A stretch of 64,000 nt of DNA from Streptomyces violaceusniger (lineage in GTDB: Bacteria; Actinomycetota; Actinomycetes; Streptomycetales; Streptomycetaceae): positions 3,596,001-3,660,000 of the forward strand of contig BJHW01000001.1 in the NCBI GenBank assembly GCA_005405945.1, read 5' to 3'. Within the stretch, counting starts at the first letter, position 1. Each line of letters begins with the position of its first letter. Under the pieces are notes generated by a model. That model made no database searches. It saw nothing but the letters and a program-made list of their open reading frames with translations, and was not told the origin of the DNA. Below, piece by piece: positions 32,241 through 40,923 of this stretch. The translations under genes were made by a program, and so were the position numbers.

Positions 32241-32510
32241 TCACTGCTGGGTCTGCGCCTGCGACTGTGCCTGCGCCTGTGCCGTGGGCTGCGACTTCGG
32301 CTGCGGCGGGTGCTGCGTCTTGGGCATGCCCAGCCCGGCCGCGCGCATCGCCGCGCCGACGACACCGCCGAGGGCGATGATCACCACGCCCGCCCAGAAG
32401 CCGAGCGGGTTGGCCGCCACGGTGAACGCGCCGGCTACGCAGAAGCCGATGAAGGCGATGGTGACACCGGTCCAGGCGGCCGGGGTGTGTCCGTGGTCGT
32501 GACCCGCCAT
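32241..32510 (-). CDS. HGxxPAAW-family small membrane protein
   Basis: 89 aa, ATG 32510 with GAGGAGA 5 nt upstream. MAGHDHGHTPAAWTGVTIAF contains the family-naming HGHTPAAW. Two membrane helices follow (about 20-38 and 44-62) and then a Gln/Pro/Ala-rich tail (QPKSQPTAQAQAQSQAQTQQ). A characteristic actinobacterial neighbour of trpC and trpE; function unknown. Confidence 0.9.
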   Translation of the reverse strand: MAGHDHGHTPAAWTGVTIAFIGFCVAGAFTVAANPLGFWAGVVIIALGGVVGAAMRAAGLGMPKTQHPPQPKSQPTAQAQAQSQAQTQQ

Positions 32511-32649
32511 GAATTCTCCTCGTATCTGTACGCGCCTGGTCCGGGCGCTCGGGGCGAACGCTCCCCCGCCATTGTCCCCGACGCGCGAAACGCCCTTGAG
32601 CGGGGGTGGGACCTTATGGCGCGACGCGGGACGGCGGGCGGGAGATACG

Positions 32650-33260
32650 CGATATGCGGCTCCACCGCGTGGCAGGGGCTTCGCCCCTGGACCTCCGGGG
32701 GCTGGGGCGGAGCCCCGGGTCCGGGGGCTGAGGCGGAGTCCCGGGTCCGGGGTATCTGGGGCGGAGCCCCGGCCCGGGGGCTGAGGCACAACCCCGCTCC
32801 GGGGTCAGGGACGTGGCTCCGGCCCGGGAGCTGGGCACAGCCCCGGCCCGGGGTCTCGGGCACAGCCCCGGCCCGGGGTCTCGGGCACAGCCCCGGCCCG
32901 GGGTCTCGGGCACAGCCCCGGCCCGGGATCTGGGGCGGAGCCCCGGCCCGGGGGCTGAGGCACAACCCCGCTCCGGGGTCAGGGACGTGGCTCCGGCCCG
33001 GGAGCTGGGCACAGCCCCGGCCCGAGGTCTCGGGCACAGCCCGGCCCGGGGTCTCGGGCACAGCCCCGGCCCGGGGTCTCGGGCACAGCCCCGGCCCGGG
33101 GTCTCGGGCACAGCCCCGGCCCGGGGTCTGGGGCGGAGCCCCGGGTCGGGGGCTGGGGCGGAGCCCCAGTTTCCGGGCTGGGGCGGAGCCCCGGGTCGGG
33201 GGCTGGGGCGGAGCCCCAGTTTCGGGAAGGGGCGGGGAGGGGAGCAGCCCGCCGCAGGCG
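32650..33260 (+). repeat. Copy 3 of the dispersed element, expanded by a 25-bp tandem array
   Basis: Left end CGATATGCGGCTCCACCGCGTGG (end A), right end GGGAAGGGGCGGGGAGGGGA plus GCAGCCCGCCGCAGGCG (end B). Between them are two blocks of a 25-bp unit 'CGGGGTCTCGGGCACAGCCCCGGCC' with CACAG at 32836, 32861, 32886, 32911 and at 33010, 33035, 33059, 33084, 33109. The whole block is itself duplicated at about 174 bp (compare 32781 and 32955). 24 bp at 33035-33059 is one C short. No gene is supported in 32511-33261: the unit has no stops and shifts frame every copy. Confidence 0.85.
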
Positions 33261-33261
33261 C

Positions 33262-33975
33262 CTAGGCGCCGCGCTCGGCTTCCTCCCGCGCCGGGGCCGC
33301 CGGGGCCTCCGTCGGGTCCTCGCCGCGGTCCAGGGCCTGCCACAGCTCCTCGGGGCGGTCCGGGTCGGAGGCGGCGGCGCCGCGCCGGGTGCGGCCCCGG
33401 CCCGCAGTGCCCACAGTGCCCGCGGTGCCCGCGCGCTCGTACCGGCCGGACATCGCGGGCCAGTGACGCCCGTAGCCCAGGGCGAGCACGCCCGCGAGCA
33501 GCAGCAGCACCCCGCCCGCCGCGGCGACCCACGGCCAGGGGGTGTACGCCACGTCGTGGATGGGGCTGTGGGTCAACCCGCTCACCTTGGACGCCTTCTC
33601 CTCCAGCGCCGCCTTGTCGGACGCGCCGAGGGCCGAACTGATCACGATGCCCGCGCCGCTGAGGGCCAGCAGCGCCGCGACCACGGCACGGCCGAGGCGG
33701 CGCACGGCGAAAACCGCGACCAGCGCGGCGAGGCCGACGACCGCGAGGGCGCCGGGGAGTCCGGTGATGTCATCGCCGTTGGCGCTCTGCGGGAGGGATC
33801 CCTGGGCGACGGAGGCCGTGCCCTCGGCCCACTTGCGGCTGGTGGCCAGCAGGACGAGGGCGGCGCCGAGCGCACCGGCGAGCAGGGCGATGGCAAGGCT
33901 GCTTCGGCGGCCGCGCGCGGCGGGGGCGGAGGGCTCGTGCTCGGCCCTGGGCTGGGGTACGGCTGCTGCAGTCAC
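33262..33975 (-). CDS. Trp-associated membrane protein (TIGR02234-like)
   Basis: 237 aa from GTG 33975 (MTAAAVPQPRAEHEPSAPAA). Four membrane helices: LAIALLAGALGAALVLLATS followed by RKWAEGTAS, the diagnostic start of this family; LPGALAVVGLAALVAVFAV; VVAALLALSGAGIVISSALG; and WPWVAAAGGVLLLLAGVLAL. An acidic tail DPDRPEELWQALDRGEDPT is typical. The family is found next to trp genes in actinobacteria and is inferred to have a role in tryptophan metabolism or transport, without direct proof. The frame remains open into repeats upstream, so the start could be slightly different. Confidence 0.85.
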   Translation of the reverse strand: MTAAAVPQPRAEHEPSAPAARGRRSSLAIALLAGALGAALVLLATSRKWAEGTASVAQGSLPQSANGDDITGLPGALAVVGLAALVAVFAVRRLGRAVVAALLALSGAGIVISSALGASDKAALEEKASKVSGLTHSPIHDVAYTPWPWVAAAGGVLLLLAGVLALGYGRHWPAMSGRYERAGTAGTVGTAGRGRTRRGAAASDPDRPEELWQALDRGEDPTEAPAAPAREEAERGA

Positions 33976-34029
33976 GCCTACCACTATCCCCCACCCGGGT
34001 ACGGGATCGTTCCCGGGTGGGGATATGGG

Positions 34030-34190
34030 ACCTACCGGGAGCCACCGGCCACCGGGAACGCACCGCCCTGGCAGCCATCGGCCATTGGGAAACCGCCGCC
34101 CTGGGGAACCACCGGCCATCAGGAAACCACCGCCCTGGGGAACCACCGGTCACCGGGAACCACCACCCTGGGAGCCACCGGCCACCGGGC
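34030..34190. repeat. 33-34 bp imperfect tandem repeat between trpE and the Trp-associated gene
   Basis: Units of the type 'CCCTGGGGAACCACCGGCCATCAGGAAACCACCG', with CCCTGG at 34066, 34099, 34133 and 34166. It begins right behind the trpE stop. The length (a multiple of 3 in most steps) keeps all frames open; I see no start signals. Confidence 0.7.
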
Positions 34191-34191
34191 G

Positions 34192-35681
34192 CTACCGCCC
34201 CAGGCGGCCCGCCGCGTGCACCGCCCGCAGCACCGCCGCCGCCTTGTTGCGGCACTCCGCGTCCTCGGCCACCGGATCGGAGTCGGCGACGATCCCGGCG
34301 CCCGCCTGGACGTACGCCGTGCCCTCGCGCAGCAGCGCGGTGCGGATGGCGATCGCGGTGTCGGAGTCGCCCGCGAAGTCGAGGTAGCCGACGCAGCCGC
34401 CGTACAGCCCGCGGCGGCTCGGCTCCAGCTCCTCGATGATCTGGAGCGCCCGCGGCTTGGGGGCTCCGGAGAGGGTGCCCGCGGGGAAGCAGGCGGTGAG
34501 CACGTCGAAGGCCGTACGTCCCTCGGCGAGGCTGCCGGTGACGGTCGAGACGATGTGCATGACATGGCTGTAGCGCTCGATCGACATGAAGTCGACGACC
34601 TCGACGCTGCCCGGCTCGCAGACCCGCCCGAGGTCATTGCGCCCGAGGTCGACGAGCATCAGGTGCTCGGCCCGCTCCTTGGGGTCGGCGAGCAGCTCCT
34701 CGGCGAGCGCGGCGTCCTCCTGCGGAGTGGCCCCCCGGTGGCGGGTGCCGGCGATGGGGTGCAGCATCGCCCGGCCGTCCTCGACCTTGACCAGGGCTTC
34801 CGGGCTGGAGCCCACCACATCGAAGCCCTCGAACCGGAAGAGGTACATATAGGGGCTCGGGTTGGTGGCCCGCAGCACCCGGTAGACGTCGAGGGCGCTG
34901 GCCGAGCACGGCGTCTCGAACCGCTGCGAGGGGACGACCTGGAACGCCTCGCCCGCGCGGATGCGCTCCTTGATGTCGTCCACCGCTGCCATGAAGTCCT
35001 CGCCGCCCCACAGCGCGGTGTACTCGGGCAGCTCGGAGTCGGGCAGCGCGGCGGGGTCGGTCGCCACGGGGCGGACCAGGTCGGCGGCCATCGCGTCGAG
35101 CCGGGCCACGGCGTCCGCGTACGCCTCGTCCACGCCCGTGTCGAGGTCGTTGTGGTTGATCGCGTTGGCGATCAGCAGCACGGTGCCGTCCCAGTGGTCC
35201 AGCACCGCGAGGTCCGAGGTGAGCAGCATGGTCAGCTCGGGCAGGCGCAGATCGTCCCCGCCGTGCTCGCCGACCTTCTCCAGGCGGCGGACGATGTCGT
35301 AGCCGAGGTAGCCGACCATCCCGCCGGTGAACGGCGGCAGCTGGACCAGCCCCCGAGGTCACGCGGGGTGTGCAGGGCCTCGACGGTGGCGCGCAGCGCC
35401 TGGAGGGGGTCGCCGTCGGTGGGGACGCCGACCGGCGGGGTGCCCAGCCAGTGGGTGCGGCCGTCGCGTTCGGTGAGGGTGGCGGCGCTGCGGACGCCGA
35501 CGAAGGAGTAGCGGGACCAGGAGCGGCCGTTCTCGGCGGATTCGAGGAGGAAGGTGCCGGGGCGCTCGGCCGCCAGCTTGCGGTAGAGGCCCACGGGGGT
35601 GTCGCCGTCCGCGAGCAGCTTGCGGCTGACGGGGATGACGCGGCGGTCGGCCGCCAGCTTGCGGAAGGTCTCGAGATCCAT
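34192..35681 (-). CDS. trpE: Anthranilate synthase component I, one-base frameshift
   Basis: Starts at ATG 35681 ([20 protein letters not shown]); the N-terminal domain carries [21 protein letters not shown], the Trp-feedback region. At the C run 35350-35354 one base is missing; restoring it reads [20 protein letters not shown] and continues to the stop. The chorismate-binding domain has [25 protein letters not shown], the catalytic [22 protein letters not shown] and [20 protein letters not shown]. Restored length 496 aa. It makes anthranilate from chorismate with ammonia from a TrpG partner not in this window. Confidence 0.95.
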
Positions 35682-35730
35682 CGTGACAGCGTCCTGGGTC
35701 TGGGGCTGGGGAGCCCGGCGGGGCACGGGG

Positions 35731-35930
35731 GCTGGGGCTTGGTTGGGGCTTGGTGGGGGCTTGGTGGGGGTGGTGGCCGGTCTGCGGGCCCGTCTACCGG
35801 CCGGTCCGCGGACCGGCTCTACCGGCCGGTCCGCGGACCGGTTACCGGTCTACTGGGCTGTCTGCGGGCCGGTCTACTGGGCTGTCTGCGGACCGGTCCA
35901 CCGGGCGGATCTACTGGTCGGCCCGCGGGC
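35731..35930. repeat. Tandem and palindromic repeats between trpE and hisI
   Basis: Three 12-bp GCTTGGTGGGGG-type units at 35737-35772, then a 25-bp unit containing the perfect 16-bp palindrome CCGGTCCGCGGACCGG at 35801-35816 and 35826-35841, then degenerate copies 'GGTCTACTGGGCTGTCTGCGG' to about 35905. It overlaps the last codons of hisI. The trpE promoter must lie in or near this tract; no Trp-codon leader peptide was found. Confidence 0.7.
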
Positions 35931-36288
35931 CGAGCGGGAGCTCGTCGGCGTCGAAGCAGGTGCGGTCGCCGGTGTGGCAGGCGGCGCCGACCTGGTCGAC
36001 CTTGACGAGGACGGTGTCGGCGTCGCAGTCGAGCGCGACGGACTTGACCAGCTGGACATGGCCGGAGGTGTCGCCCTTGACCCAGTACTCCTGGCGGCTG
36101 CGGCTCCAGTAGGTGCAGCGGCCGGTGGTGAGGGTGCGGTGCAGCGCCTCGTCGTCCATCCAGCCGAGCATCAGCACCTCACCGGTGTCGTACTGCTGGG
36201 CGATGGCGGGCAACAGGCCGTCGGCGCCGCGCTTGAGGCGGGCGGCGAGGGCCGGGTCGAGGGCGGAGGGTCGGTCGGAGCCGGTCAT
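35911..36288 (-). CDS. hisI: Phosphoribosyl-AMP cyclohydrolase
   Basis: 125 aa from ATG 36288. [20 protein letters not shown], then [21 protein letters not shown], the Mg-binding [11 protein letters not shown] and the zinc cysteines ACHTG / TCF, all in register with monofunctional HisI. It opens the adenine ring in step three of histidine synthesis. It is separated from the main his operon (46-52 kb) and sits head-of-row with trpE, a known actinobacterial arrangement. HisE and HisG are not in this window. Confidence 0.95.
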   Translation of the reverse strand: MTGSDRPSALDPALAARLKRGADGLLPAIAQQYDTGEVLMLGWMDDEALHRTLTTGRCTYWSRSRQEYWVKGDTSGHVQLVKSVALDCDADTVLVKVDQVGAACHTGDRTCFDADELPLGPRADQ

Positions 36289-36370
36289 GCGACCATTCTG
36301 CACGTCCGGAGGGGGGTCCCGCGAATGATCTCCGCCGGACCGGGGGCGGGCCGGAGCCGGGCCGGGAACC

Positions 36371-36411
36371 GGGCTGGGAAACCGGCTGGGAAACCGGCTG
36401 GGAAACCGGCC
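36371..36411. repeat. 12-bp tandem repeat (GGCTGGGAAACC)
   Basis: Three exact GGCTGGGAAACC copies plus a partial one in the gap between divergent hisI and the septum-formation-like gene, in a region that should hold both promoters. Confidence 0.75.
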
Positions 36412-36464
36412 AGTAGGCCGGGCCCGATGGACGGGTTGTCAGTGGAATGGGGCATGCTTCGGAC

Positions 36465-37501
36465 ATGACGTTTCCGCCGCCGTCGAACGACCCCAACCGG
36501 GCTGGAAACGGCGGGGGGTTCGGTCCACCGCCGCAGCCGCAGCAGCAACCACCACAGCCCCAGCCCACGCAGCCGCAGCAACCCGCGCAGCCCCCGCAGG
36601 CGCAGCAGCCGCAGCAGGGCTTCGGGCCGCCGCCCCCGGCGGACCAGCCCGCGCAGCCGAGCGGTACGGGGCCGCAGGCCCAGCCCGGTCCGCCCGCGCA
36701 GCCGAGCGGCGGTTTCGGCCCGCCCACCCCTCCGGCCCTGCTGCCCGGCGGCCCGCCCCCGGGCGCGCTGCCGCCGGGGTCCATACCCCGGGGGCGCTGC
36801 CGCCCCCTCCCCCGCCGCCCAGCACCGGCGGCTCCAAGGTCACGGCGATCGTCATCGCGGCGGTGGTGGCCGTGGCGGTGGTCATCGGCGCGATCGTCAT
36901 CGGGACGAAGGACGACGGCGGCAAGGAGACGTCGGCCGACGCCGGCCCGTCCGCCTCGGCCTCGGACCGTCCCCTCTCCTCGCCCTCGGACGCCGGGTCG
37001 TCCGCCGCCCCGTCGGGCTCGGAGGACCCCGGCGAGGGCGCGCCGCTGGGCGGCGGAAGCGAGGCCCCCGACGGGGATCCGGGCGCCTCGGATTCGGCGG
37101 CCCCGGACGCGTCGGAGTCCGGCGCGCCCGGTGACAAGGTGCCGTATGTGGTGCTCGACCCCGGCCAGTGCTTCGACCACCCGGCGATGGACAGCAGCGT
37201 CACCAAGGTCGAGAAGCGGTCCTGCCACGGGCCGCACGACGGCGAGGTGATCGCCAACGAGACGCTGAGCGGCGACTTCTCCACCGAGAAGGCGATCCAG
37301 ACCAAGGCGCTCGCGCTGTGCGCGACGGATGCCAAGAAGCGGCTCAAGAGCATCCCCAACGACGGCCGGATGTATTACTACTACGCGCTGTATCCCGCGC
37401 TGGGCACGTACTCCGTCCAGGGCGAGGACCAGGTCTCCTGCGCGCTCACGCTGAGTGGCGGGCGCGACGGCAAGAAGCTGAGCAAGCCGCTGCCGGGGTA
37501 G
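36465..37501 (+). CDS. Proline-rich membrane protein with septum-formation-like domain, one-base frameshift
   Basis: ATG 36465. The first 110 residues are Pro/Gln-rich (MTFPPPSNDPNRAGNGGGFG, then PQ repeats). At the C run 36786-36789 one base is missing; restoring it reads SIPPGALPPPPPPSTGGSKV, followed by a single membrane helix (AIVIAAVVAVAVVIGAIVIG) and a Ser/Asp-rich linker. The exported domain has DPGQCFDHP, RSCHGPHDGEVIAN and ALCATDAKKRL, cysteine spacing typical of the actinobacterial septum formation (Septum_form) domain. Restored length 345 aa. Probable membrane-anchored extracytoplasmic protein; the cytoplasmic Pro-rich arm may bind partners. Confidence 0.8.
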
Positions 37502-37515
37502 GCCGGGCGGATCGT

Positions 37516-37616
37516 GACGCCTGCGGCGGGCTGTTCCCCTCCCCGCCCCTTCCCGCAACTGGGGCTCCGCCCCAGACCCCGGGGGCCCAGGGGCGAAGTC
37601 CCCTGCCACGCGGCGG
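37516..37616 (-). repeat. Copy 4 of the dispersed element
   Basis: GACGCCTGCGGCGGGCTGTT (end B inverted), CCCGCCCCTTCCCGCAACTG, core GGGGCTCCGCCCCAGACCCC and CCACGCGGCGG (end A, truncated). It begins 15 nt after the stop of the septum-formation-like gene. Confidence 0.75.
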
Positions 37617-38105
37617 CCGACCCGCAGCGCGGTCCAGGCCGCCCCGCAGCGCGGGCACAGCCACCCCGCAGCGCGATCGGAGCCGCCCCGTAGCGCGGTC
37701 CGGGCCACCCCACAGCACAGTCCGGGCCACCCCGCAGCGCGGGCACAGCCACCCCACAGCACAGTCCGGGCCGCCCCACAGCGCAGGCGCAGCCCCCACA
37801 CACAGCGCGATCACAGCCACCCCACAGCGCGGTCCGGACCGACCCACAGCGCAGGCGCAGGCGCAGCCACCCCACAGCGCAGGCATAGCCGCCCCGTAGC
37901 GCGGTCCGGGCCGACCCGCAGCACGGGCGCAGCCACCCCGCAGCACAACCCTCAGCACGGGCGCAGCCACCCCACAGCACAGTCCGGGCCGCCCCACAGC
38001 GCGGGGACAGCCACCCCACAGCACAGTCCGGGCCACCCCACAGCGCAGGCGCAGCCGACCCGCAGCGCGATCGCAGCCGACCCGCAGCCCCGGCGCAGCC
38101 GCTTC
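37617..38105. repeat. 22-bp tandem repeat array (about 20 copies)
   Basis: Units of the type CCCCGCAGCGCGGGCACAGCCA, with the GCAG/ACAG position at 37624, 37646, 37668, 37690, 37712 and on, a strict 22-bp period at the start; variants alternate GGTCCGGGCC and GGGCACAGCC. The array runs up to about 60 nt before the start of the next gene. There are no spacers of unique sequence, so it is not CRISPR. No gene in this 665-base gap. Confidence 0.85.
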
Positions 38106-38166
38106 GTCGGGGCGTGCGGCGGCGTTCCTCGTGGCAGTGGGCGGTCCCCGGTCGTAGGGTGGACGT

Positions 38167-38799
38167 ATGTCCACTCACGCGAAGCGCGAACGCCTGCTGC
38201 TCGCCGACCTCTTGGACGGCGCGGGCCCCGGGGCCCCGACGCTGTGCGAGGGCTGGAGCACCCGCGATCTGGCGGCCCATCTGGTGGTCCGCGAGCGCCG
38301 CCCCGACGCGGCCGCCGGGGTGCTGGTCAAGCCGCTGGCCGCCCGGCTGGCCCGGGTGCAGGAGGAGTTCGCGGCGCGGCCGTACGAGGAGCTGCTCCAG
38401 CTGTTCCGCACCGGTCCGCCCCGGATGTCGCCGTTCGCGCTGAAGCAGGTGGACGAGGCGGCCAACAGCTTCGAGTTCTACGTCCACGCCGAGGATGTGC
38501 GCCGCGCCCGGCCGGACTGGACGCCGCGCGAGCTGGACCCGGTCTTCGCCGACACGCTGTGGTCCCGCATCGAGCGCGGCGCCCGGATCTTCGGCCGCCG
38601 CTCCCCCGTCGGCCTGGTGCTGCGCCGCCCGGACGGCCGTACGGCGGTGGCCCACCGCGGCACCCCGGTCGTCACGGTCACCGGCGAACCGGGCGAGCTG
38701 GCACTCTTCCTCACCGGCCGCCAGCAGTCCGCCCGGGTCGAGCTGGAGGGCGACAAGGAGGCCGTGGCCACGGCGCGCGAGGCCAAGCTGGGCATCTGA
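38167..38799 (+). CDS. TIGR03085-family (DinB/maleylpyruvate isomerase-like) protein
   Basis: 210 aa, ATG 38167. The N-terminal helical domain begins MSTHAKRERLLLADLLDGAG, then PTLCEGWSTRDLAAHLVVRE, the hallmark of actinobacterial mycothiol-dependent MPI/DinB-like proteins whose His residue in AAHL helps bind metal. FEFYVHAEDVRRARPDW holds the next metal-site His. The C-terminal part (residues 145-210) is a small alpha/beta SCP2-like domain. The TIGR03085 family is found beside hisI in many actinobacteria; its substrate is unknown. Confidence 0.87.
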   Translation: MSTHAKRERLLLADLLDGAGPGAPTLCEGWSTRDLAAHLVVRERRPDAAAGVLVKPLAARLARVQEEFAARPYEELLQLFRTGPPRMSPFALKQVDEAANSFEFYVHAEDVRRARPDWTPRELDPVFADTLWSRIERGARIFGRRSPVGLVLRRPDGRTAVAHRGTPVVTVTGEPGELALFLTGRQQSARVELEGDKEAVATAREAKLGI

Positions 38800-38862
38800 G
38801 ACGCGCAGCGTCCCCGCCCGCCGGGCAGGCGCAGGCGGACGGGGACGACGTGGGGGAATCCC

Positions 38863-39692
38863 CTAACAGGTCTCGCGAACGTAGCCGTCCCCGCCCGCGG
38901 GAGAGACGTCCTCGTCCCGCCGGACGACGCTGAGCCGGTCGCCCCAGCCCTCGCACGCCTTGGCGAAGCCCTCGTCGCCGTACTCGACCACCACCACATG
39001 GTCGTCGTACGCCTTGGCGAACTCACCGCACTCGTCGTACTCGCCGCACTCCTCGACCACCGCGAAGTCCAGCCCGGCCGCCTTCCGGTCGGGAAGGAGC
39101 TCCGCGGTGTTCTTCTGCGCGATGGCCAGCCCCTGGCCGTGGGCGTGCTCCGACAGCAGGGCCATGAACGCCTTGGCGTGAGCGGTGGTCAGCAGTTTCT
39201 TGGAGCGTTCGTAGCTGTCGTAGTTGTCGGGCTCGACGGCGTCGAACCCCTTGTCGGCGCAGCCGTCGATCCAGCCGTCGACCTTGTCCGCCACGCGCTC
39301 GCGCTTCTCGGCGGTACGGATGTCGAGCAGCGGTTCCTTCCACTTGGTGTCGATGACGAGATCGCCGTTGCGGTCCCGCAGCAGCAGGTCGTCCGGCCAC
39401 TGGTCGCGCTCGCCCGGCTGGACCTGGAAGGCGTTGACGTAGCAGATGTTGTACAGCCCGTCCGCCGGGGAGTCCCCGCGGTCGCGGCTGACGATGTCGA
39501 CCCCTTCGGCGGGGTGTACGCCCCGCCGATCTGGTAGTCGAAGCCACCGTGGACGGGCGGCAGCGCCACTTCGGACGCGCTGGCTCCCGAGGACATGGAC
39601 ACGGCCACGACGGCGGCGGCCGCGGCGGCGGCCGTCACCACCGACCCGAGGGCCCAGCGGCGGCGAAGGCGTGCGGCATGGCTGGCTGGCAT
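38863..39692 (-). CDS. Secreted GH114-like (endo-alpha-1,4-polygalactosaminidase type) protein, one-base frameshift
   Basis: ATG 39692 with GGAG 5 nt upstream, then a signal peptide (RLRRRWALGSVVTAAAAAAA, cleavage near ASA). FDYQIGGAYTPP is followed by a missing base near 39501-39514, after which EGVDIVSRDRGDSPADGLYN continues. The TIM-barrel part contains CYVNAFQVQPGE, WKEPLLDIRT, FDAVEPDNYDSYE (predicted catalytic acid pair), GLAIAQKNTAELL and FAVVEECGEY, the order of GH114 proteins. Restored length 276 aa. It should be a secreted glycosidase acting on galactosamine-containing polymers. The Lys-less active site and substrate are not verifiable here. Confidence 0.85.
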
Positions 39693-39905
39693 GAGAGCTC
39701 CAACACTCGCGGGTAGCGTCCCCGCCTCGGACGGCATCCGCCGTCCTGGCGACTGTGTCCGGGCTCGGGACCGGCACCGGGTCCCCTACCGGCTGGGCGC
39801 ACCTCTTGCGCGGCACGGGACACGTACACCGTGCGGCTGCTGTGATCAAAGCGGGCCCCGGCAACGGCGTCAAGTCGGCCGTCCCCTCGACCGCCTGGCG
39901 TCACG

Positions 39906-40814
39906 TCAGCGGCCCCATGAATCAGATGGCGTCACGTCGGCCGCCCCGGCGTCACGTCGGTCGCCCCCGGCCCAGATCCGCCGCAGCGGCCGGTAGTCGA
40001 TCACCACGATGCCCTCCTCCGCCAGCAGTTCGCGGGCCCGCGCCGACGTCAGGAACGCGTGGTCGCCGTGGCGCACCCGCCATCCGCCGCCGGGCTCGGC
40101 GGCCCGCGACCGGGCGTCGTCAAGACCGGGGTGGACCGCCCACTCGCTGAGCCCGGGCGGAAGGGCGCGCAGCAGCTCGGCGTAGCGGGCCGCCTTACCG
40201 TCGATGTCGAGGGCGAAGCTGTCCAGGAAGTCATGGTCGGTGACCGGCAGCCCCCGCCCGCGCGCCGTCCGGCGGCCGCCGTCGAGCCAGACCCGCACCG
40301 CCAGTCCGTACTCCCCCGCCAGCGCCACGGTCAGCTCGAAGACGTCCTCGCGGCCGCCGTCGGCCAGACAGTGCCAGTCCAGATGAGTCGGTGTCAGTCC
40401 CGCGTCGGCCACGGCCTCGATCTGGGCCCGGAACTCCCGCTCGACCTCCTCGGGGCGCGCCCGCGCGAGCAGTTCCTCCCGCCGGTCGGCGGTGAAGAGC
40501 TCGCCCCGCTCGTCCAGCAGCGACGCCACGGTCCCCTTCGCGCTCAGCGGTCCCCACCGGAGGTGGTCCGCGTCGCGGACGAGCGTGAGGTGGATGCCGA
40601 ACGGGACGCCCGGCCGCGCGCGCAGCATCCGCAGGGCCTGCGACGCCCCGGGGCAGGGCACCATCACACTGCAGGAGCTGGCGATGCCCTCCTCGATCGC
40701 GTCGATGACGGCGACGTTGACCGACTCGTGCATGCCGAGGTCGTCGCAGTTGACGATGAGTACCCGCGCATCCGGCGGGAACCCCAGCAGCTGACTCGAG
40801 GTGGCTCCATCCAT
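39906..40814 (-). CDS. YdjC/ChbG-like carbohydrate deacetylase
   Basis: 302 aa from ATG 40814; a GTG at 40838 would add 8 residues. LIVNCDDLGMHESVNVAVID has the metal Asp pair of the YdjC/HpnK family, VPFGIHLTLVRDADHLRWGP the His, and LTPTHLDWHCL the second metal His cluster. A WAVHPGLDD loop completes the site. Family members remove N-acetyl groups from chito-oligosaccharides or hopanoid glycosides. No sugar kinase or PTS gene is adjacent, so the substrate is open. The C-terminal end (RRDAGAADVTPSDSWGR) is probably disordered. Confidence 0.87.
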   Translation of the reverse strand: MDGATSSQLLGFPPDARVLIVNCDDLGMHESVNVAVIDAIEEGIASSCSVMVPCPGASQALRMLRARPGVPFGIHLTLVRDADHLRWGPLSAKGTVASLLDERGELFTADRREELLARARPEEVEREFRAQIEAVADAGLTPTHLDWHCLADGGREDVFELTVALAGEYGLAVRVWLDGGRRTARGRGLPVTDHDFLDSFALDIDGKAARYAELLRALPPGLSEWAVHPGLDDARSRAAEPGGGWRVRHGDHAFLTSARARELLAEEGIVVIDYRPLRRIWAGGDRRDAGAADVTPSDSWGR

Positions 40815-40923
40815 GCCCTCAGTGTGAGCCGCCGTCACCGATCGCCCTACGGATTTTCGGCCCGCCCCTCGTGGACGCCCCGTCCCTCCCCTGGACGGCC
40901 CGCCTCTCGTGGACGGCCCGCCC

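Noticed and set aside
32511..33260. Long Gly/Pro/Arg open frames on both strands in the repeat block
   Set aside because: The 25-bp units have no stops in any frame and change frame each copy; there are no start signals or known domains.
37617..38105. CRISPR array
   Set aside because: The repeats are contiguous with no unique spacers and there are no cas genes.
37446..38174. Cys/Gly/Arg-rich open frames across the 22-bp array
   Set aside because: Same reason: stop-free repeat unit, frame rotates with each copy.
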